Below the pieces are notes generated by a model. That model searched no databases and had not been told where the DNA came from. It saw nothing but the letters and a program-made list of their open reading frames with translations. A DNA stretch of 64,000 nt from Paramecium sonneborni (lineage: Eukaryota; Ciliophora; Oligohymenophorea; Peniculida; Parameciidae), in contig CAJJDN010000142.1 of the NCBI GenBank assembly GCA_905182985.1, forward strand, positions 146,426 through 210,425, given 5' to 3'. Of the stretch, positions 50,451 to 63,282 are shown in pieces (the stretch's first letter is position 1; each line of letters begins with the position of its first letter). The position numbers and the translations under genes were made by a program.

Positions 50451-51423
50451 TCAATATTCTGATTATAACTTGGCTTCATTTATGATAATCTAGTCAAAGA
50501 TATCTATTAGCTTCTATGCTAAACGATATCCTCCTATAGCTAAATTTTCTTCACAGAATTGTTATGCTTATTGGACATAATCTTTATTGTAGCTATTAGA
50601 ATTGGCAATCATTGGATATACAAATTGAATTGCTTATCTATATCCCACATAAGTCCAGACTGTTGGATTACTATTTAAATATTAATTTGTATAATACGTC
50701 ATATCCAAATTATTATATTTCGTAAATTAATACTTTTTTATTACGTCTAATGACCATTTATTTAAATATTCTTGATCACTCTAACTCAGAGGTCGCACTA
50801 GAAAAGAATTATTAGGATTGAAGGCAAATGCTCCTGCATCCCAAAAAGAATGCAAATTTACTAAAGTTCCATTTTCCAACTAAAATTATCTTTTTCAATT
50901 TTACCTGCACTTTCATGAAATTTCCACCTTAATCTCCATTTGGATAAGAAGCATTCCAAAAAGTAGTATCATGTAATGGTTAATGCATATCTCCAATAAC
51001 ATGAAGTAGCACTCTAAGCATCTATGCTTTAAATACTGTATGTCTGTTTTTAGCTGTTTTGGTATTAGTAAGTACAGAAACTGCTTGATTGATTGCATAA
51101 ATAGAATTAATATTTCTAGTTTGATCATCTAACTTTATCAATAACCCATCTGGATTAATTGGTCTATCTGTATAATGCCAATCATTCATAAATGAAGTTC
51201 CTGTTTCTTTTATGTCATCCATCCATGCTGCGGCTTCTGCAAAAGTGTTAGACTTTCCATCTGTAAGTGGATTTAAATCTTAAACCAATGAATCAGCCCA
51301 TGCTAAAACATCTGGTCGATTATCTTTTAGATAATTCTTTGCTATCTATGCAGTCATCATGTGACCTACATCCCACCAACATTGAACAACGTAGCTTATT
51401 GTTATGAATAGAAGAACTTTCAT
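50451..51423 (-). CDS. S1/P1-type zinc nuclease, secreted
   Basis: 315 residues with one 25-nt intron. Signal peptide MKVLLFITISYVVQC, then the mature start WWDVGH. In this family that N-terminal Trp and the His six residues in bind zinc. Other ligands are present: D in AAAWMDDIK, H in DWHYTDRP, H/D in VIGDMHQPLH, and H/D in LHSFWDAG. Cleaves single-stranded RNA and DNA, with 3'-nucleotidase activity, usually in secreted or lysosomal compartments; in ciliates probably a digestive vacuole. All catalytic positions intact and length normal. Confidence 0.92.
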
Positions 51424-51509
51424 TGTTATTTTATTATATTAATCTAAAACCTATAGTTCTAAACTTATATACTCCAATTTTATTATTATAAACATCTTAA
51501 ATTACCACA

Positions 51510-52536
51510 TCATTTAAATTTAGTTTTTGGCGGCTATAAATTATGATTAAAATTTTATAAATATGTATAATTTATTTAATAATTAACTAATTTAAAATAG
51601 CAATATGTTAAAGATAGTTATTTGAAATCAATATCATTTTCGCTTGAATTATTAATCTGATTAATATTTCTTAAAGATTGGTTTGAGTCTCTTATCCTAA
51701 ACATTTCCATAAAATTATTAAATACCTTTTCTTACATAATAGTAGAATATTGAAAATGTCCTTACAATTATTCCACTCCTTAGATTCTAGCATAGGTTAT
51801 TTCACAGATCTAAATAATTTTAAAATAAAAAATAATACTTTATCTGAATTGAAGAGTTTCCATTTTTTTCCATGAAACTCTAGAAAAAAGTTAGGAATGA
51901 ATTTAGAATCCAAAAAATTAATAAAGGCATAACCAACATTACATTTATTCTTTGATATCTGAAAATTTTACAGTAAAATCTATAGGAAGATAAAAAAAAT
52001 CATATTTATCTTTGTGATTAATATCCATATTGTCTAATAACATAGACTAGGTGTATTTATTTGGAATGTTCCTTATCATTAAGGTAGTTCTCTAATCTGC
52101 AGGAATCTAATAGATTGTTTTAAATAATTACTTAATCTAACTAAATTTGATATTATGTAGTTTAAATCTATGGTTCATATCTTCTCTTATTTTTGATTTA
52201 GAATTACTAAAAGGAAGTAGGCATAGTTTTATAAAATATATCTTCTTTATTTAATTGTAAAACAGATTAATTTAGTTCATGATTATGAAAAGAAGTAGAC
52301 AAAGTTTCAGGTAATGTTGAGGTATTGGAACATATGGTTATTGATCTATTCTTAATAATTAACTAATTCTAATTATTTAGATTGGATTGATCATCATTTA
52401 ACTATAAATTAGATGATATGTTTACTTTAGATTCATCATCTGATTCTGGTTTAAGAATTAATTTGGGTTGTGCATTCGTTTTAGGTCGAACAAACAACCC
52501 AAAACATGATGGGTTAATTGTAAAAGAAGTTTTCAT
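51510..52536 (-). CDS. Mei2-like RNA-binding protein (C-terminal RRM)
   Basis: 316 residues after 25-, 22- and 29-nt introns, length divisible by three. A disordered Asn/Gln/Ser-rich N-terminus (about 165 residues) is followed by a Mei2-type RRM: RTTLMIRNIPNKYTQSMLL, HKDKYDFFYLPIDF, NKCNVGYAFINFLD, FHGKKWKLFNSDK, ICEITYARIQG. This block, including 'RNIPNKYT' and 'NVGYAFINF', is diagnostic of the Mei2/TEL family, in which the RRM binds regulatory RNA during meiosis or development. The exact 3' end (TGA 51510-51512) is uncertain because the last roughly 35 codons look non-coding. Confidence 0.88.
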
Positions 52537-52571
52537 ATAAAATAATATATATTTAATATATAAAGATTTTA

Positions 52572-53211
52572 ATGAGTAAAGCTTATTTAGCTGTGAAGAA
52601 TTTTAAGTGGTCTGAGATGGTTAATTTGCTTGCTTATGGTGTGAAACATCCTGACACTCTTTCTTAGACTCAAAGAATTACAAGATTATACAGGTTTAAT
52701 CTAATGATATTGTTAGAGCAACGATTAGAAGACATTATACAACATAATTAGAAAATTTTAAGGGAGATCATATTAGATTCTATAATGAGATGCAAATAGC
52801 TTAATCAGATTTCAATAGATTGTAGGAATTGAACAATAATTATGCAAGTATATAGTCAATCATAAAATTATTAGCTTTAAGTAATGAATAGAAGGTTGAG
52901 TTTTAAGAATTGGAGAATAAATGGGTTTCATGGTTAGAGAATAATTATGATGCATTTTTATATGTCGATGAATGTAGACCATATTCTAGCACCTCAACTA
53001 GATATATTGTTTATTCTGATAAATAATTGAAATTCGATCCTTTGGGTTTCTATAAACCAAGACCAGTTCATGATGGTAAATTTGATCCACATTTACCTTA
53101 TTTCAGAGATTATCCATACAATGAGTCTTGGTGGAGTATGAATGAATCATTCCCAACAGGTAACACTCTTTTTAATCTTTCTTAGATTTCGATGATGTAC
53201 CATCAAATTGA
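52572..53211 (+). CDS. Possible mitochondrial protein, unknown family (194 aa)
   Basis: Introns of 29 and 26 nt give a length divisible by three. Sequence: short N-terminal start MSKAYLAVKNFKW, helical middle (VRATIRRHYTTQLENFKG), and an aromatic, Pro-rich C-terminus (DPLGFYKPRPVHDGKFDP, YPYNESWWSMNESFP). The look is that of ciliate-specific subunits of mitochondrial complexes, but this is impression only. No TM segment. Divergent from the Mei2-like gene with 35 bp between starts. Confidence 0.65.
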
Positions 53212-53369
53212 TTTATTATATTCCAAATACAAAAACAAAATATAATAATATATATTCATATATATAGATAGATAAGTAATATATTTATACTCTTATATAT
53301 TAAATAAGTATTAGAAATTAATTTAAATTTTCTATAAATTATTATATTTTGTGATTGATAAACTAAATT

Positions 53370-54209
53370 ATGTTTAATAAAAGAAAGATTTAAAAGAAAG
53401 AAGATGTATTAAATGGTATTGAAGTCAATGAATAAGATATTAAAGAATTATAAATTTAAAAAAAAACTAAAGTTGAACAAACAGATAAATAAATTTTATT
53501 ACCTTTTTAGGAAGAAACTAAATTTAAAGCTGGTTTTATATTATAAAACTCAAATAACTTTGCAGTTGAGAAACTTGCACCAGAAACAAAGCCTTATTAA
53601 AATGAAATTGCTGAAACCCTTTAAAGATTAAAATCTATACATTCTATTGATGATATCAAAAAAGGATAAGTTTTACCTCCTAAGAAAAACAATTCTCTTA
53701 ATACTCCTATTGCAATGCCATCAAATGTTAAGTTTTCTTGTACTTTTGATTTCAATCCTATGTTATGTAAAGATTATCATGATACTGGATATTGTACTTT
53801 TGGAGATTCATGCATTTATATTCATGATAGAGGAGACTATAAATCAGGATGGGAATAAGAAAAAGAATATTAAGAACAATAAAAAACTAGAAGAATGGAA
53901 AAATATGAAAAAGAAGATCTTGAATTTAAATAAAAACTAGAAGAATATACAATTCCTGAAACTTGTAATATTTGCTAATCATCATTAAATAAACCTATCT
54001 AAACTAAATGTAATCATTTCTTTTGTGAAAAATGTATTATTACTTCAAAAAAATGTCCTGAATGTGGAAAAGCTACCGATGGAATTTTTCATTCTGCTGC
54101 CAAAATCATTTAAGAATTAAAAAATAAAAGAAATAAATTCATTGCAGAATATAAACCTTCAGAAAATAATACAAAATAAAGATTAAATGAATGTGATTGG
54201 ATGATTTGA
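53370..54209 (+). CDS. CWC24: Splicing factor CWC24/RNF113 (CCCH + RING)
   Basis: 279 residues in one exon. Basic N-terminal region, then FDFNPMLCKDYHDTGYCTFGDSCIYIHDRGDYK-type C3H1 zinc finger (C-x8-C-x5-C-x3-H, positions about 130-150) followed by the family's SGWEQEKEYQ helix. The RING finger has CNICQSSLNKPIQ, TKCNHFFCEKCI, KKCPECGKAT with all ligands. The order CCCH then RING with the GDYK.GW segment is specific for RNF113A/Cwc24, a spliceosome-associated ubiquitin ligase needed for the first splicing step. Confidence 0.92.
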
Positions 54210-54237
54210 TCATTATTATTATAAATATTTAATTAAA

Positions 54238-55634
54238 TCACTTTAATTTCTAAACCTTTATATTTTCATTATCAAATACTGCATCAAACACTTCTTTCAA
54301 TCCTTCAAAATTAAATGATATATTTAAATATGCAAAAGGAATATTTATATTTACAATTCCTTAAGCAATAAAATTTTCTGCCAAAAGTACAAATAACTAT
54401 TATCACAGATATAATTACTCTATAAAGAAAATGAGTATCTGATTAAGGATTCTTAATTGATTATAATTAATAATCTCCTTTCATTTCATCTATCAATTAT
54501 AGTCAATAGATATATAATTTATTATTATATATAGCTGTTGGTTATTCATCAGCTAATTCTTATAAACCTAAAGCATTCAAAAATTAATTCACATCTTCCA
54601 TAATTATAAATGAAACTTGGAACTCTTAAAAAGCATAGGCCATATAAACTCTGATTATATTTTCTATGATTATTTTGTTGCAGCGATTTTTTAAGCAAAT
54701 TATTTTCCAAAACTAGCCAAAATAACACCAATTAACTTTTTAGCTAATCACTATTAAAAGCTGCTTTAAATTCAAAAATAAATCCTTCCAATAAATATTT
54801 AATAAATATCTAATCTTTTTTCATTAATTTTGTTATTCCATTTTTTATACCAAAAAGAAACTCTATATTAATACTTCCACATCTGTGCCTAATTTTTCAC
54901 AATATGGTAAGTAAGCTTATTCAAATGTCATATCAATTAATGCATGACTAATATTAATTGCTATAGCTACTGAGTCTTTTCTCTCTTAGAATTCTATATT
55001 TAATGAATTTTCAATTTATGGTAGTATTATTTAATCTTACTTTTCTTATAATTTTTATTTAAATTCTTTCCATAGTTATTCTAATTTTTCTTTCGCTTAT
55101 ACAGGTTTTATTGCTCTACAAATAATTATTATTTATAATGATTTTGATTATTAAAATCCAACCTCCTATTAAATATCCTCTAATACTCCTGATCCTTTAT
55201 ATTTCATTTTAATGTTAAATTTGAAATGAGGTTAAAAATCTCCATAATTTATAGCCCAATAATGATGATCTAATTTAGGTTCATATTTCTATTCAAGAGA
55301 TACTCCAAATCTTGTAAATTCAGAATTTATTGATTTTAACATATTCATTAATTTCAATTTCATAAAAACCAATTTCTCTAATTTTTCATTCTTTCCAAAT
55401 TACCACCAAATCCAAAACTCTTCAAATGATATTTTCCCATCATTATTACTATCAACTACTTTCATTAACTAATAATCTAATCTGCAAATATACTCTATCA
55501 ATATCATCTTATGTAATTTCTTCATTCATTTATTTACTTATTTCTATTAATTCATTTGATTCTACATAACCATTACCATCTTTGTCGAATTTCTTAAAAA
55601 CTTCAAAAAGTTATGTTTTTGTTTAATTAATCAT
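54238..55634 (-). CDS. EF-hand protein with long C-terminal region
   Basis: Start MINQTKTQLFEVFKKF. Two EF-hand loops: DKDGNGYVESNE and, after a 25-nt intron, DSNNDGKISFEE, each with Asp at 1, 3, 5, Gly 6 and Glu 12, so both should bind calcium. The rest (about 280 residues) is mixed alpha/beta (KLDHHYWAINYGDFQPHFKF, ISHALIDMTFEQAYLPYCEK) and ends in FDNENIKVQKLK before TGA 54238-54240. The 3' half contains several introns that I could not place fully (54450-54830). A calcium-responsive protein of unknown target. Confidence 0.65.
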
Positions 55635-56274
55635 TTTTATTTTATCAGTTTTATTTTTACAGAATTTATTCTCATCACATCATTCAGTAATTTTTATTAA
55701 ATACAAATATTTATATACTAATAAAAAAAAAATTTTTTTTAAACATACAAATAATATATCAATTTTTCTAACAATCAAGCTCACTATGCCATAAATTTTG
55801 CGATATATATAAATACAATAAAATCATTTGTTTAAAATATTACAGTTAAAAGGTAAATTTTGAAATTGTCATTTTATATCAAATACGTTTATCCGCAAGA
55901 AGTAAAATTTAATAAAAACCTATGAATTGAGAAGATTGATCTAAATATTGATCTACAAAACGAATTCTTGTGACTTAATTGTTGAAAATTCTTAGAAGAT
56001 TTCTTTATTTAAAAAAGGGGAAAATTTCATATAGGAAACTGAATTTTAAATTCCACGTGCAAAGTAAATGTTTTTAAATATAACAAGATTTCTTTTGAAT
56101 AGCTAATCTATGAACTATCAGATAGTACGTCATGGAATATAAACATTTTTATGATTTTAAACACAAGAATCAAATTTAATTGATGGAATGTAAAAGGACA
56201 TGATGATGGATTAAAGCATGTTCAAAATGTTGAGGGTATAGTTGATAAAATTTAAATAAAGAAAAAAGTGAAAA
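55635..56274. other. Intergenic
   Basis: About 640 bp upstream of the EF-hand gene and downstream of the next minus gene. AT-rich with homopolymers; no coding-like frame. Confidence 0.5.
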
Positions 56275-56631
56275 TCAATTTCTTACTTGATTTGACTACA
56301 TAGTTCCCTCCAAATATGCAAGTTATTATTTTGCATTTTTGATAAAGAGTTCAAGGTTCCAAGCAACACATTTAAGATCTGTTATTTCTTTATTTTATCT
56401 TCGATATTCTGATTTTCTATTAAATTAGTCTTCTTCTTCCCATCCATCACATTCAAAAGAAGATTCATCTGGTGAAGTATATTTATATATTTTTTTCTGT
56501 TTGTATTTTTTACAACAGCAAGCTTTCTCCTTCTTTTTAATTTTCTTAGCAATCCCTTATGCATTTTATAGTTTTGTATTTGTTAAACTATTTTCTAGAT
56601 GAGTGTTTAATATTGGAGCTACCTGAGTCAT
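56275..56631 (-). CDS. Small protein with Cys cluster, unknown
   Basis: 118 residues, one exon, MTQVAPILNTHLENSL to QSNQVRN. Contains a KKKEKACCCKKYKQKK segment (three adjacent cysteines in a basic stretch), possibly lipid-modified or metal-binding, then an acidic FECDGWEEEDQF patch and a helical C-terminus. No family recognised. Confidence 0.55.
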
Positions 56632-57294
56632 TTAATAAATATTTATAAAAAATTATTAAGTCAAAAACGACAATTGGTTTCATTATCTACCTTAATTTAA
56701 ACTATCCGTTTCGGAAATCTCCATCTATAAGTACATTAATTTCATAAAATGAGTGTTTTATATTATGTATAGTATTGATATTCCTTGTTATACAATGAAA
56801 TATTTCTCAAAACTCAATAGAAATACATATTGAAAAACTTTTCTGTTATTTTACTTTCCAATAAATATTTAATATTTTGTAATTTTAATCTCACAATCTT
56901 TACAATCTTTTATTAATAACTTTATATAATAATCAAATATTAAGTTCATAAAAATGGAAATCCTCTAAAATTTTCATTACCCTTATTTTATCCAAAATAA
57001 TTCTAAAAATTGTTCTAGAATTATTGACCTTATTGCTACTATTACTGTGATTATTATTATTAAGAGAGGCTCATAAGTTCTACAAATTCAACAAAAACTT
57101 ACATTAAATCAAGGCTTGACTATTTTATTATACCATGAAATTAGAATCCATGTGTTGTGGTTATCTTTAAAATTAATTATTGCATTGTTTTTTCATAAAA
57201 CTGTTATCATATTAAGAAATATCTTATTTGACTATAATATAAGATAAAATATATTTACTTGATTGCAACTACTATTCTTATTACTATTATGTTT
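56632..57294. other. Intergenic
   Basis: About 660 bp between two minus-strand genes; AT-rich, no gene or RNA recognised. Confidence 0.45.
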
Positions 57295-58328
57295 TCATAA
57301 TTTTTTCCAGAAATGAATTATGTTCTTAAATTTATTTTGGATCCTTTTACTATCCAGGCTCTTTTAATTTACTTAAATATAATACTATTTTGATTTAATT
57401 GTTAAAGATTTAAAAGATTATTAAACTATTGATCAACATGATTATCTATTTTTTTAAATAATACATTACTTGGCTCTTGTTGTGGAATTTAAGTTTATTG
57501 TGGTACTTAGACACCTACAAGTTATTGGACAGTTTATTAGTTTTAAGATTAATTCATGTTAGTAATTAATGTGGCTAATAAGTAAGATAAAGTGTCAATT
57601 TTTCTTTCGTCAGTTTCCCGAATTCTTTTGATTTCCTAAGGAAATTATTAAGTTATAATTGATTACTTGCCACAATAATTTATTTTCATTGATCAAATGA
57701 TCGTTTTAAGTCATTATTAAGATTAATGCTTTTTGTAATTCATGTTACTTTCCTTTAATGCCTAACATTTCATTAAGAAAAAATTAATAATCATTTTTTA
57801 GCTTAGACATATCTACTTCCATGGAATTATTGGCTATTATAAATGACAAATAATTTTACAATTCTAACTTGAATTTTAATTTCTATCGTCAAACTACTCA
57901 ACCTAATCTCCTTATTTTCTCTTAATTTCACATAGTAAATGTCTGTTTATCATAAGAATTAATGATTACTTATTTCCTCTCTAAAAATATTTATGTCTAA
58001 ATTCATTATCTCCCCCTTCATTTTTCATTTTATGAAAATCATACATATTCAATTATCTTACAAAAGAAGCATAATTATTATGTTTGAAATGGTTAGGCAA
58101 TACCTATTCTATTTTTAGGTCATAGTACTTTCTCAGCCAATTCATTAACATTTTTTACAACAAATGCAGTACCTTCTTCATTCCAAGATATAATATCATT
58201 ATAATCAGGATTCTACATTAAAAATATAGATAATATTTGATTACTTCTAGAATGTCGTAAGTTTTAATTAAAAAAGAAGGTGTTGATGCCTTTTATTTAA
58301 TATTATGTTCTTCTTTTGCTCTATCCAT
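57295..58328 (-). CDS. HSF: Heat shock transcription factor
   Basis: 296 residues after five introns (32, 25, 26, 31 and 29 nt; length then divisible by three). Residues about 18-120 are the HSF winged-helix DNA-binding domain: SFLIKTYDILE, IISWNEEGTAFVVKN, recognition helix in NNYASFVRQLNMYDFHK, and the FRHKYFQRGNK wing. A heptad region follows (MSKLKNDYQFFLNEM, ENKLLWQ...KRIRETDERKID) for trimerisation, then a Gln/Pro-rich tail. It binds nGAAn repeats to activate chaperone genes. The stop (57295-57297) assumes the last 29-nt intron. PP5 lies just upstream on the same strand. Confidence 0.93.
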
Positions 58329-58553
58329 AAAAAATAATTAAATATGATTTTTAGAAATTTCGATAAATCAGGTGATTGTTAGAATTTCTAAGAATAATCT
58401 TAATCTAAACTATTACTTTATATGCGTAATTTAGAATGTATTTATTTCTGGATTTATTAAGATCAAAGTAAAAGAAAGAAAATAATTTATTACTAATATA
58501 TTGCAAATAATTCTTTTGGACAAAAACATAAATTTTTAATAATTTGTGTGTTT

Positions 58554-60184
58554 TCACATAAACATTCCATAATTTCTAGCATATGCCATAGGTGGTAGTT
58601 TAGGATGTTCCTAGAGAATGATAAAATACTAAAAATACCACAGCATCAAATTGAACAAATTTTGGTTTCATTTCACCCCCTTTAAAAATAATAAATGCTC
58701 CTTTATTTTTCATTTGATCACAATAATTTGGAGCAGAGAAAATAGTTATAACTCTACCATCTGCTTCTACTTCATATCCTTAATCTTTCATTTCATGTGA
58801 TCTTACAAGTAAAGCTTAAATAGAGATAAATATTTTTACATAAACCATTTTCATTTAAAAATTTATGAGCAATATCAGGTCCAAAAGAGATAGAAATACC
58901 TCTTTTACTAGGATGTCTTCCATTTTATTTAATAGGATCACTCCATAACATATCAGCCATAGGACCACCTTCAGGAATATCTCTAAAACGATTTAATTTT
59001 TATAATTCATTAATTGTTACACCATCATTAGAAAATAATCCCTATATTTAAATAAATCATAAAGTATACTCCATGAACTACCATTACTTATTTTGATAAA
59101 GTATAAGCTAATGGTAAATAAGTAAAAACAGTTTAGAATAATTCATAAACTTTATCATCATATTTATGTTTAACTTCACCTTCAAATCCATATAATTTGT
59201 TCATATTTCTACTTTCATGATTTCCTCTTGTTAAATGCATTATATCTGGATTGCATACTTTCCAAGCAAATAATGTCATTATAACTTCAACACTCCAAGA
59301 TCCTCTATCTACAAAATCACCATTAAATAAATAAGGTCTCTTTATAGATGGATTACCATTTATTTTAAATATGTTTAACAAATCAAAATATTATCCATGA
59401 GTATCTCCACAAACTGTGAATTCAAGATCTCTATTTAAATTTTCATATATTTTTACTTAGGAACATCATATTCAACTACATTTTATTATGATTTCATTAT
59501 TTCTCCAACCTTTTATAGTATCATTACTGCGTATTTTTTATGTAATTTCTTTTGATCTTTGAAATGGTTCATCAATTTTTCACACCTTATAATAATCTCA
59601 ACAAATCATACCATTCTGGTGTAACTTCGCTAATATCATTATCAATTCTAGGTCCATCATATCCTTATTCTACACATATATCTTTAATATCTATTGGCTC
59701 ACTAGCTTCATCTGGTCTTTCTATAGATTTTGCAAATTCTCTCTCAAATATTGCCTATTTTATTTATTTTAGTTTTGCCTAAATATCTTCATCTTTTCCT
59801 TAAGTTAGAGAGTCTGCCTATACAAATTTATTATCTATTTTACTTTTTTGAATTCTTTTCTAGCATCATCAAACTTACTCAACAATAAATAAGCCGATCC
59901 TTTTCTGTAATAAGCTTTAATAAATCTAGGATCCTCTTTCAAAATCTCGTCTGCATCATTTATAGCCAAACCATAGTTTTCCATTTTTATATGAGCAAAT
60001 GCTCTATTTGATAAACAAAGAAGTCGTTGATTACCTATAAATAAGTTATGAATCAATTATTACCAGTACCAATCTCTATACCAGCAGTGTAGAATTCTAT
60101 TGCTTTTTAGAAATTACTCAATTTAAATTATTCATTTCCTTATTCTTTAAATTTTTCAGCTGAATCAGGTGAATTTAGAATCAT
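58554..60184 (-). CDS. PPP5C: Protein phosphatase 5 (TPR + phosphatase)
   Basis: About 480-500 residues with several short introns (35 nt after AGIEI; 28 nt near the C-terminus). N-terminal TPRs: AEKFKEQGNEQFKLSNFQKA, LCLSNRAFAHIKMENYGLAI, IKAYYRKGSAYLLLSKFDDA. The phosphatase domain has GDTHGQ, GDFVDRGSWS, RGNHESRNMNKLYGFEGE, and SAPNYCDQMKNKGAF; the end HPKLPPMAYARNYGMFM matches the PP5 C-terminal helix. PP5 is an Hsp90 co-chaperone phosphatase autoinhibited by its TPRs. Stop 225 bp upstream of the HSF start. Confidence 0.93.
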
Positions 60185-60475
60185 TTATTCTAATCTATAA
60201 TTAAATGAGAAATATTTAATAAATATGCATTGAAATAATCTTTTATTAAATCCATCACATAATTTTAAATCCGAATTTCTGGATCTTATTTATAATATTA
60301 CAATAATATAATAGAAAAAAAGATTATTTTAATATTTAAAATAAAAAAAAAGATGTTGTCATTTATTTTTGATTTACTATTTATTAATATGTTTTCTATA
60401 ATCTAATGTATCCTATTTTTTGAAAAGACTATTCAGGAGAAAGTAAAAAACATTTATTATAAATTAAATATTTGA
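60185..60475. other. Divergent intergenic region
   Basis: 290 bp between PP5 and the next plus gene; poly-A and poly-T tracts, nothing else. Confidence 0.5.
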
Positions 60476-61504
60476 ATGAATATTTATTCTTCCAGTCAAC
60501 AAGATTAGATAGCATCACCTGATAATTTAAGTTAAATAAGTTGGAATAAAGTACATTAAAGCAGTGAATAGATTTTAGAAAGGTAGATCATATCAAATTA
60601 TATATAATAAGGTCTAAAAAAATACAAAAAAGACAACCCTAAGACTTTTAATAGAAATGGTTTTCAATTTAGAAAATATCAAGTTCCAAATTAGATATTT
60701 CTGAATAGAATGATATCGATTTAAGAGATTAGAAAATTTATGAATTTGATTATCTAAAATTAGATAAAGATCTGTTGTCCAAAAAATGTCCAATTATTGT
60801 AAATATTTTAATATATGAATAGATTGAAGATAAAAAGTCAAAAAAAAAATACTAAATTAAACCAATTTCAATTAAATCTGACATTGTAGAAGTAAATATT
60901 TAAGCTGTAAATATTTTTAGAAATTATTTTCATTAAATAATAAATTTATACTTACCCCTGAAAATATTTTCACATATTCAGCACAGACACAAAAAATTGA
61001 TGATTTGGCTAAAGAAATAAGTATAGATTTAAGTTCTATAGAGAATTTGTCCACATTACTTTCTAATTAGTATTGTTTTAATATTGTTGTAAAACAATTC
61101 TCCATTTCTTAGATGAATTGACTAACAAACAAATTAAAACAATATTTTTAGATCTAATTTAAGGATTGACATCTGCTTAGGATAATTAATTAGTCTTAAA
61201 ATAAATAACATTAGATTCTATTTTATATTTTGAAGAGTCTTAATCTTTTAAATTGAATGATTATACTGAAGCTACAATAGGAAATAATAAGATTAATTTT
61301 AAAGATTTAGGATTTTGTCTAGCTTAAATCTTATAGATTAAATATTAATAATAAAATCCTAAGAAAAAGTCTTAATCAATCAATGCAATTGAATGGTTAA
61401 AGATGTAAATTGAAGATCCTCTCTCTTCTGTAGCCTTGCATTTGATATTGAATGAAAAGTCAAGTGAAGAAATAATGAGTTTATTGTAAAAGATTGATTG
61501 TTGA
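60476..61504 (+). CDS. Helical protein of unknown function, frame unresolved
   Basis: Starts MNIYSSSQQDQIASPDN. Introns of 32 nt and 29 nt are clear. Coding-like blocks follow: IYEFDYLKLDKDLLSKKC, ILTPENIFTYSAQTQKID, EISIDLSSIENLSTLL, then after about 61075 a different frame: ELTNKQIKTIFLDLIQGL, DPLSSVALHLILNEKSSEE, TGA 61502-61504. The frame change between the last two blocks is not bridged by a GT-AG intron, so there is either a sequencing indel, an intron I missed, or a real lesion. No family recognised; 57 bp upstream of the next gene. Confidence 0.5.
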
Positions 61505-61562
61505 TCCTCTAGATAAAATAAAGGGATATCTCATATCTCAAATTATATATATAATTAAAAAT

Positions 61563-63186
61563 ATGTTTATTTTAACATAATTTCTAATTGTAATTTCTTA
61601 GGAAATCACTTGGACTAATTATTCTTTTGCATTTCCACAATTTATACCATTAATTGCAGATAAAACTGTATTTTCAAGAACATTTGAAGAATTCGGATAG
61701 ATTTTGTATTGATAATATATAACTCATATAGAAACATTTCAATAGAATATAATGGGGATTTTTAAGAATCTATTTGCAATTTTGAATACTAATCTATAGT
61801 ATTTCGGCAATAGCCATAGACTTTAATTGCTTTAGTAAGTGATATGCAATAGATTGATATTGATAATTTGAAAACAGAAGAAATTGAATAAGGATTTTCA
61901 GAAGAATTAATTTCATATGCCATAATAGATAGGGATGTGATTCTATTAGAGAAAAATGGAGTAGTTCATCATTTATATTATAATTGGGGTCCTAAATTTA
62001 CAAATTATACAATTCATTAATTATCAATAATTTAAGATGGAAATGAAAATTAATAAATTTTAGCAGGTAATGATTCTTATTATTATGTTGATAATAACTA
62101 ATTTATAAAATTCATTATAAAAAATGGTAGTTTAGAATAAAATAAAATTCTTAATTGGAAAAAAGTAAATGATCATTTCAAACTTTTTGTTAGAGAAGAA
62201 CATTTTTATTTGATAAATGGGATTCATGGTATAAAAGTTTATAAAGTGTAAAATAATATATTGTTATAAGTGAATAGTTTTGTTATTGAAGTAAATAAAA
62301 TATTTAATTTAGGACTTTTAACGAGATTTCAATGATGTAAATTTAAATTTAGTTGATTATGCAGTAGAAGATGATTGGTTATATTTATTAGATTTAGAAA
62401 ATGGAGTATATCGTATAAATTTAATATCTATGAATATTGATAGAAAATTCTTTATTGCTTAGAAGGGCTGTAAAGTGATATCAATACGAAATAAATAGAT
62501 CATATTGATTTAATAAAATCAATTATTTTCAGTAATTTATGAAGGAAGAATAATAGATGATGGTTGGATGCTAATTAGAATGAGAACAACAGCAAAATAA
62601 ATAATTAGAAACACATATTAATTTAATAGTTATGCATTACTAATTAGCAATCCAATAAATAATATGTATTAGAAAGGTCTAATAGATAAATTTACGGATT
62701 CTTAACTTACTAAAGGGTAATAAATTAAGGAATTAATATAGTGAAAATATATATTAAATGGAATTATTGGGAGTGTAAGAGATGGATAAAACATATGCAA
62801 TCGGTATTTATAAATATGGTGTAGCAATTTATTTTGCATATGAAATACCAGCCAAAATAATATGTTAAGGCAAATTAAGTTAATAGAATAGAGTTACTGT
62901 AAATATTAAATATATTTATTAGATTCGTCTTAATAGTACAAATTGTCTAAATAAAAATTAGTCTGATTTTTTAAATTATTGTTAGAATAGACTTGATTAT
63001 GTATTTGATATTCATGGAGTATTAATGTCTCCACATTAAGAAGATTTATATATTTATTTATGCATAGTTGCTTTTTCAATAGTTGTTGGATTATTTTTAG
63101 CAATATTTTTTATAATAAGAAGATATTAAATGAAAAAAGAGAAAATAGATTAGTTAAGAAAGAGTAGAAGAAGTTTATCATATTGA
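61563..63186 (+). CDS. Type I membrane protein with large lumenal domain
   Basis: 516 residues after introns of 26, 22 and 25 nt. Signal peptide MFILTQFLIVISQ. About 430 residues of beta-rich repeats follow, with propeller-like strands (ILLEKNGVVHHLYYNW, HFYLINGIHGIKVYKV, DDWLYLLDLENGVYRINL). A single TM helix (CIVAFSIVVGLFLAIFFII) precedes a short basic cytosolic tail (RRYQMKKEKIDQLRKSRRS). Looks like a receptor or cargo receptor with a possible beta-propeller ectodomain; family not recognised. Confidence 0.75.
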
Positions 63187-63282
63187 AATTAAACATAAAA
63201 TTCTAGATTTAATTTAAATTTATTTGGTTGTACTTTTTAAATATGATTATTATTATAAGTAAATAAATAAATAATTAAAATA

